Shown here: piece after piece, positions 60,631-64,000 of the stretch
Layout: each line of letters starts with the position of its first letter
Numbering within the stretch: position 1 is the first letter of the stretch
Source of the DNA: JAHEFU01 sp020440645
GTDB lineage: Bacteria; 4484-113; JAFGCY01
DNA length: 64,000 bases
Assembly (NCBI GenBank): GCA_020440645.1
Contig: JAGRNR010000006.1
Coordinates: 1 to 64,000, forward strand
Reading direction: 5' to 3'
Program-made: the position numbers and the translations under genes
Notes under the pieces: model-generated
Seen by the model: the letters and a program-made list of their open reading frames with translations, nothing else
What the model was told of the DNA's origin: nothing
Database searches by the model: none

Positions 60631-61106
60631 GTTAAAAGGCAACGCAAAACCGGGCGTGGCAGGAATGCCGCGCACTTTTCACTTTCTGCCGCCAGCCGGA
60701 CGACCTGTCAATGCCAGAAATGGAACCAGCCGGCTGCCTGGCAGCGCAGCACCCCCGGCCGCCGTGCCGGGCTGCCGATTCCTGGCCAGGCTGGCGATCC
60801 AAGTCCAAGCCAAGGCTGAGCAGTGGTCGTGCCAATCCTTTGAGCCCCAGCTGGAGGGCCTGTTGGAAATCGCTTCCCTGTTGCCTGCCGGATGGCCTGC
60901 CAACAGTTAACAGTTTCCAGCGATCGATCCTGCCAATCCCCCCGGGGGCCGGGTGCCAACGCTTCCGGCAACGCCGGAAAATGCCAACAATTTGCCGGAT
61001 TTCACCGGAAATTCGCCAAAAACACGCGGTTTCTGGCAATATTCCGGGCAAAAGGGCTTGACTTGCGCTAATATTGCCAATAGTACTTCTCTAAGGAGTA
61101 GACAAA
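60631..61106. other. 476-base intergenic region
   Basis: No gene is supported in either direction. It is rich in TTGCCAG/CTGGCAA and CCGGAAA words, with a perfect TTCCGGC-AAC-GCCGGAA hairpin near 60960-60980. At the end, TTGACT (61058-61063) and TAGTAC (61081-61086), 17 bases apart, may be the promoter of the next gene, which has GGAG before its ATG. Confidence 0.5.
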
Positions 61107-61646
61107 ATGGCAAGGAAAACCACTTACAGAAGTCGCATTCAGCGCACCATCGATGCTCCCGCCGCCAAGGCGTTCGATGCGTGGGTTGATGCGAAGACGA
61201 ATGCCAAATGGTATGCGTCCAGTGCAAACCACGACGCCAAGGTCGGTGGTGCATACAGCAACAGCAACGGTGACAAGGGCCAGTTCCTTGAGGTCTCCAA
61301 GGGCAAGAAGCTCCGCTACACCTGGGAGAACCCGAAGAACGCCCCCGGCACCGTCGTCACCGTGAACTTCCGTCCCTTCGGCCGCAACAAGTGCAAGGTC
61401 CAGGTGACCCACTCCAAGCTGCCCAAGAAGACTGACATCGACAAGTTCCAGGAGTACTGGAACTGGGCGACTGACAGCCTCAAGAGCTTCATCGACAACG
61501 GCCGCCGCATGACCATGGATGCTTGGAAGAAGGCCCAGGCCGCTGAAGCCAAGGCTGCCGCCGCCGCCAAGGCCGCCCCGGCCAAGAAGGCTGCCCCGGC
61601 CCGCAAGCCGGCTGCCAAGAAGGCCGCACCCGCACGCAAGAAGTAG
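61107..61646 (+). CDS. SRPBCC (AHSA1-like) domain fused to a histone-H1-like basic tail
   Basis: The protein has 179 residues. Residues 1-130 form an AHSA1/START-like domain: RIQRTIDAPAAKAFDAWVD, GGAYSNSNGDKGQFLEVSKG, LRYTWENP, VTVNFRPFG and the final helix FQEYWNWATDSLKSFID. Residues about 135-179 are Ala/Lys/Pro repeats (KAAPAKKAAPARKPAAKKAA), identical in style to bacterial H1-like proteins such as HctB or AlgP. DNA binding by the tail is expected; the fold's ligand is unknown. A strong terminator follows. Confidence 0.9.
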   Translation: MARKTTYRSRIQRTIDAPAAKAFDAWVDAKTNAKWYASSANHDAKVGGAYSNSNGDKGQFLEVSKGKKLRYTWENPKNAPGTVVTVNFRPFGRNKCKVQVTHSKLPKKTDIDKFQEYWNWATDSLKSFIDNGRRMTMDAWKKAQAAEAKAAAAAKAAPAKKAAPARKPAAKKAAPARKK

Positions 61647-61670
61647 TCAATCCGGCAAGCCGGATTCACC

Positions 61671-61707
61671 GGGGCAGGGCCGTTTCGGTCCTGCCCCTCT
61701 CATTTTT
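61671..61707 (+). terminator. Rho-independent terminator
   Basis: GGGGCAGG and CCTGCCCC enclose a CCG-TTT-CGG inner stem, followed by TCTCATTTTT. Confidence 0.8.
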
Positions 61708-61718
61708 CTGGACTGCCA

Positions 61719-62330
61719 ATGGCCGCTGACGACAGCTTCTCCGGGTTCTGGGACGGGATGTACCAGAATGGCAGCTACCTCGAACTGTGGGAGGAACATG
61801 AGCCGGATCCGCTGGTCGGCCGGCTGCTGGCCAGCCTTGCGCTGCCAGCCGGTACTCGCGTGCTGGACCTGGGCTGCGGCACCGGGCTGGAAGCCTGCGC
61901 AATGGCCGGGCTGGGCTGGATTGCCAGTGGGATAGACATCAGCGAAACCGCTGTCAGCATGGCCCGTGAACGCAGCGCAGCGCTCGGACTCGAGCTGGAC
62001 TGGCGCGTTGGCAGCGTACTTGAACTCCCCTGGGATGACGACTCCTTCGAGCTGCTCACCGACCGCGGCTGCCTGCACCTGATCCCGCACTCCAAGTGGC
62101 GCCGGTATGCAGCCGAGGCCCACCGCGTGCTGCGTCCTGCCAGCCGGCTGCTCCTGCGCGCCTGCAGCGACTGTGGCAACCCGGACTTCAGCTGCCTGTC
62201 ACGGGAAATGCTGGAGGAGCACCTGTTGCCGGCAGGCTTCCGGCTGCTGGAAAGCACCCCGCTGCAGCTTGCCAACCGCCGCGGTGGCCTGCCGGGCCTG
62301 CTGTGTCTGCTAGAATCCGCCCATGCCTGA
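61719..62330 (+). CDS. Class I SAM-dependent methyltransferase
   Basis: The protein has 203 residues. Motif I is VLDLGCGTGLEACAMA, the acidic residue of motif II is in GIDISETAV, and motif III is VGSVLELPWDDDSFELLTDRG. The C-terminal half has CLHLIPHSKWRRYAAEAHRVLRPASRLLLRAC. Substrate unknown; the fold resembles small methyltransferases of the type 11/25 groups. The start has no good ribosome-binding site. It ends eight bases inside the next gene. Confidence 0.92.
   Translation: MAADDSFSGFWDGMYQNGSYLELWEEHEPDPLVGRLLASLALPAGTRVLDLGCGTGLEACAMAGLGWIASGIDISETAVSMARERSAALGLELDWRVGSVLELPWDDDSFELLTDRGCLHLIPHSKWRRYAAEAHRVLRPASRLLLRACSDCGNPDFSCLSREMLEEHLLPAGFRLLESTPLQLANRRGGLPGLLCLLESAHA
62311..62316 (+). 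promoter_or_regulatory. -10 element (TAGAAT) inside the methyltransferase gene
   Basis: TAGAAT is followed by six bases and the ATG at 62323, so the small membrane protein could be transcribed leaderless from within the upstream gene. Confidence 0.45.
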
Positions 62331-62706
62331 GGGCGATGACAGGTGGGCAGGGCAGGATCCGCAGGTGCACTCCAGTGGACATGCCCGGCGCATGCGCGAA
62401 CTGGAGGAGGAGCTGGAGGTGGCGCGCCGCCAGGCCGAGATCGAAAAGGCCCGCGCCGAAGCCGTCGTCAGCCACCTCGTGGTCGAGAACCATGAGCTGC
62501 GCCGCCAGGGTCCTGCCATCCCGGCGCAGCAGTCCGACCGCAAGCCCCGACGCAATACGGGCTGGATGCTCGCCGGCCGGCTGGCCGCCAGCGTCAGCTC
62601 GATGCTGCTTGGACTGCTGAGCTGCGTGACCTTCCTGCTGTTCGCCGTACTGGTCTGGGCATACTGGCCGGAAATATCAGGCATCATCTTCCCGCCGAAC
62701 CAGTAG
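62323..62706 (+). CDS. Small membrane protein with coiled-coil N-terminus
   Basis: The protein has 127 residues. Residues about 20-62 are a charged coiled coil (ELEEELEVARRQAEIEKARA). A basic linker (DRKPRRN) precedes a hydrophobic segment near 80-115 (SSMLLGLLSCVTFLLFAVLVWAYW), then IFPPNQ. It overlaps the methyltransferase gene by eight bases. Function is unknown. Confidence 0.78.
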   Translation: MPEGDDRWAGQDPQVHSSGHARRMRELEEELEVARRQAEIEKARAEAVVSHLVVENHELRRQGPAIPAQQSDRKPRRNTGWMLAGRLAASVSSMLLGLLSCVTFLLFAVLVWAYWPEISGIIFPPNQ

Positions 62707-62882
62707 ACTGCTGGATGTCCCAAGCATTCAGGTTCGTTTGACCGGGATGGACGGCACCGGCATGTCCCGGCAGCGTGAACCTGCTAAATCAAATCATTTG
62801 CATATATCCCGCGTCCTGTATCCGTGCGGATTTACATGTACGGACGGTACTCCGAATATTCTATGTACGCATTGGTGCTTTC

Positions 62883-64000
62883 GTGAGCAGGCATTACGAC
62901 AGAGTGGATCCCGGGCCGCACAGTCCGGAGGCTGAACGCAGGCGCAACCTGCAGTTCCTGCTCGCCTCGATTCTGCTCAATGTGCTGGTGATCCTGCTGC
63001 TGCCGGCCCTGACCCGCCAGGTCGAACTGCCGCTGGTGTTCCAGGTTGAGCTGATCGATCCGGCGGACCCACCCAGGCCGAAGCCGCAGGTGCCGCTGAT
63101 CGTGCCGACGGAGGAAGGGCTGACCGCCCAGGCCGCCGGGGCACAGTCCAATGCCGCCGCCCTGCAGAACATGCAGCAGGCCCCCAGCAACAGCAGTGCG
63201 CCGACCCAGGCATCCAGCCCCTCGAACCTCAAGCCCTCCACCGATCCGCGCGATGCAGGGGCAACACCGCAGCCGGGCCAGGCCAGCAACAGCTCGAGCA
63301 TGACCCAGGTGCCGCAAACGAATGCCGACAACCCGAACAGCTCGACGGTGGTTGACACCAAGCGCCCGGTCAAGACCCAGCAGTCGCCGGAGAAGGTAAA
63401 GCCCTCCGGTGAGAGCAGCCCGAGCAACAAGGACGTCAAGCCCTCGCAGCAGCAGGACAAGCCCGCCACCAACGAGCCCGCTGTCAACGTCAATTCCAAT
63501 GCCCCGGCGAAGCCCGTGCAGGATGCGACCCAGCCAGCCACCAAGCCGGCCGAGGAGCAGCACAGCCCGGACGTCAAGGTGCCGGACAAGCCCGCCGAGA
63601 AGCAGAACGAGCCCTCGGTGACGGTTTCCCCTGAGAACAACCCGCAGGTGAATGTCAGCGCTGACAAGCCTGACAGCAACACCACCGGCTCCGTGGACCC
63701 GGGCCCGCCCGCCGCGCCTCCCGGACCGAGCCAGGCCGAGCTGAACATCCTCGGTGACTACGGCGATGCGGCACGCAAGAAGATCCGCCGCCTGGTGCGC
63801 ACCCCGGAACGTGCGCGCGAGCGTGACATCAAGGGCCCCGTGACCTTCGAGTTCGAAGTGGACCGCAATGGCAAGCTCTTGAGCGTGAAGGCCATCGAGA
63901 GCCCGCACAAGATCCTTGAGCAGGAATGCTTCGAGGCCACGCGCGTCGCGGCACCCTTCGGCAAGTTCCCGCCGGAGATCACTGTCAAGAGCTGGAAGTT
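62883..64000 (+). CDS. TonB-family protein, partial (runs off the window end)
   Basis: At least 372 residues are in the window with no stop. The probable start is the GTG at 62883. One N-terminal transmembrane helix (about 25-42, LLASILLNVLVILLLPAL) is followed by a 220-residue linker rich in Pro, Gln, Asn, Ser and Lys. The TonB C-terminal domain begins near 290: GPVTFEFEVDRNGKLLSVKA, then LEQECFEATRVAAPFGKFPP. It would transmit force or scaffold between membranes. ExbB/ExbD genes are not visible. The start is uncertain because a 16-codon frame from 62836 ends over it. Confidence 0.85.
   Translation, partial: MSRHYDRVDPGPHSPEAERRRNLQFLLASILLNVLVILLLPALTRQVELPLVFQVELIDPADPPRPKPQVPLIVPTEEGLTAQAAGAQSNAAALQNMQQAPSNSSAPTQASSPSNLKPSTDPRDAGATPQPGQASNSSSMTQVPQTNADNPNSSTVVDTKRPVKTQQSPEKVKPSGESSPSNKDVKPSQQQDKPATNEPAVNVNSNAPAKPVQDATQPATKPAEEQHSPDVKVPDKPAEKQNEPSVTVSPENNPQVNVSADKPDSNTTGSVDPGPPAAPPGPSQAELNILGDYGDAARKKIRRLVRTPERARERDIKGPVTFEFEVDRNGKLLSVKAIESPHKILEQECFEATRVAAPFGKFPPEITVKSWK

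Noticed and set aside
60632..61051. 139-codon open frame on the minus strand in the gap after the PPIase gene
   Set aside because: There is no ribosome-binding site and codon use is poor. It passes through palindromes and repeated TTGCCAG words, and I recognise no protein features.

Overview
The window looks like chromosomal DNA from a high-GC, double-membraned (diderm) bacterium. The evidence is an RND efflux pair, a TonB-type protein, a SurA/PpiC-type periplasmic isomerase, a small outer-membrane-like beta protein and about a dozen lipoproteins with clear lipoboxes. I cannot name the phylum. The many dockerin/PKD lipoproteins, the unusual genes and the weak matches suggest a poorly sampled lineage, but that is inference. 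There is no phage or plasmid backbone, no rRNA and no CRISPR array.

Layout. 1-76: the end of a tRNA-Leu gene, followed by a palindromic repeat array. 0.6-8.1 kb: a 1432-residue cohesin-like/dockerin/PKD/propeller lipoprotein, a PLP dehydratase, a secreted protein behind a possibly phase-variable promoter, and a 2-hydroxyacid dehydrogenase. 8.1-8.7 kb: a RAYT (REP-associated tyrosine transposase) between two inverted REP hairpins. 8.9-17.8 kb: PepC, a membrane protein, pyrophosphatase, two sensor kinases with a receiver protein, and an isocitrate dehydrogenase-like enzyme. 18.1-22.6 kb: an RND pump. 22.7-29.8 kb: a retropepsin pair, an ankyrin protein, small secreted proteins, an M42 peptidase and an acidic membrane protein. 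30.0-32.2 kb: a cluster of tiny membrane proteins and three small paralogues with ECF-type promoters. 32.3-37.6 kb: a D,D-carboxypeptidase, a lipoprotein, a HAD phosphatase and an ABC exporter. 37.6-38.9 kb: a REP-bounded, AT-richer orphan gene. 39.0-41.3 kb: three tandem paralogous membrane proteins. 41.5-45.8 kb: a run of small lipoproteins with shared leaders. 45.9-49.1 kb: purE-purB-purC. 49.1-55.5 kb: a DinB-like protein and three tandem dockerin lipoproteins. 55.8-60.6 kb: an outer-membrane-like protein, then an operon of unknown-gmk-rpoZ-coaBC-PPIase. 61.1-64.0 kb: an SRPBCC protein with a histone-H1-like tail, a methyltransferase, a small membrane protein and the start of a TonB-like gene.

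Three patterns recur. (1) About thirteen starts lie 6-7 nt after a -10-like hexamer with no Shine-Dalgarno sequence, so leaderless transcription appears common; I used this to choose several starts. (2) Short GTAG-headed or GAAA-looped hairpins sit in intergenic regions and at gene 3' ends, and one family flanks the RAYT. (3) The exported proteome is built from repeated paralogue families: dockerin lipoproteins, WYGPY lipoproteins, BIG-like lipoproteins and LREHLRDLD membrane proteins. Functions follow from motif recognition only; no database search was run.
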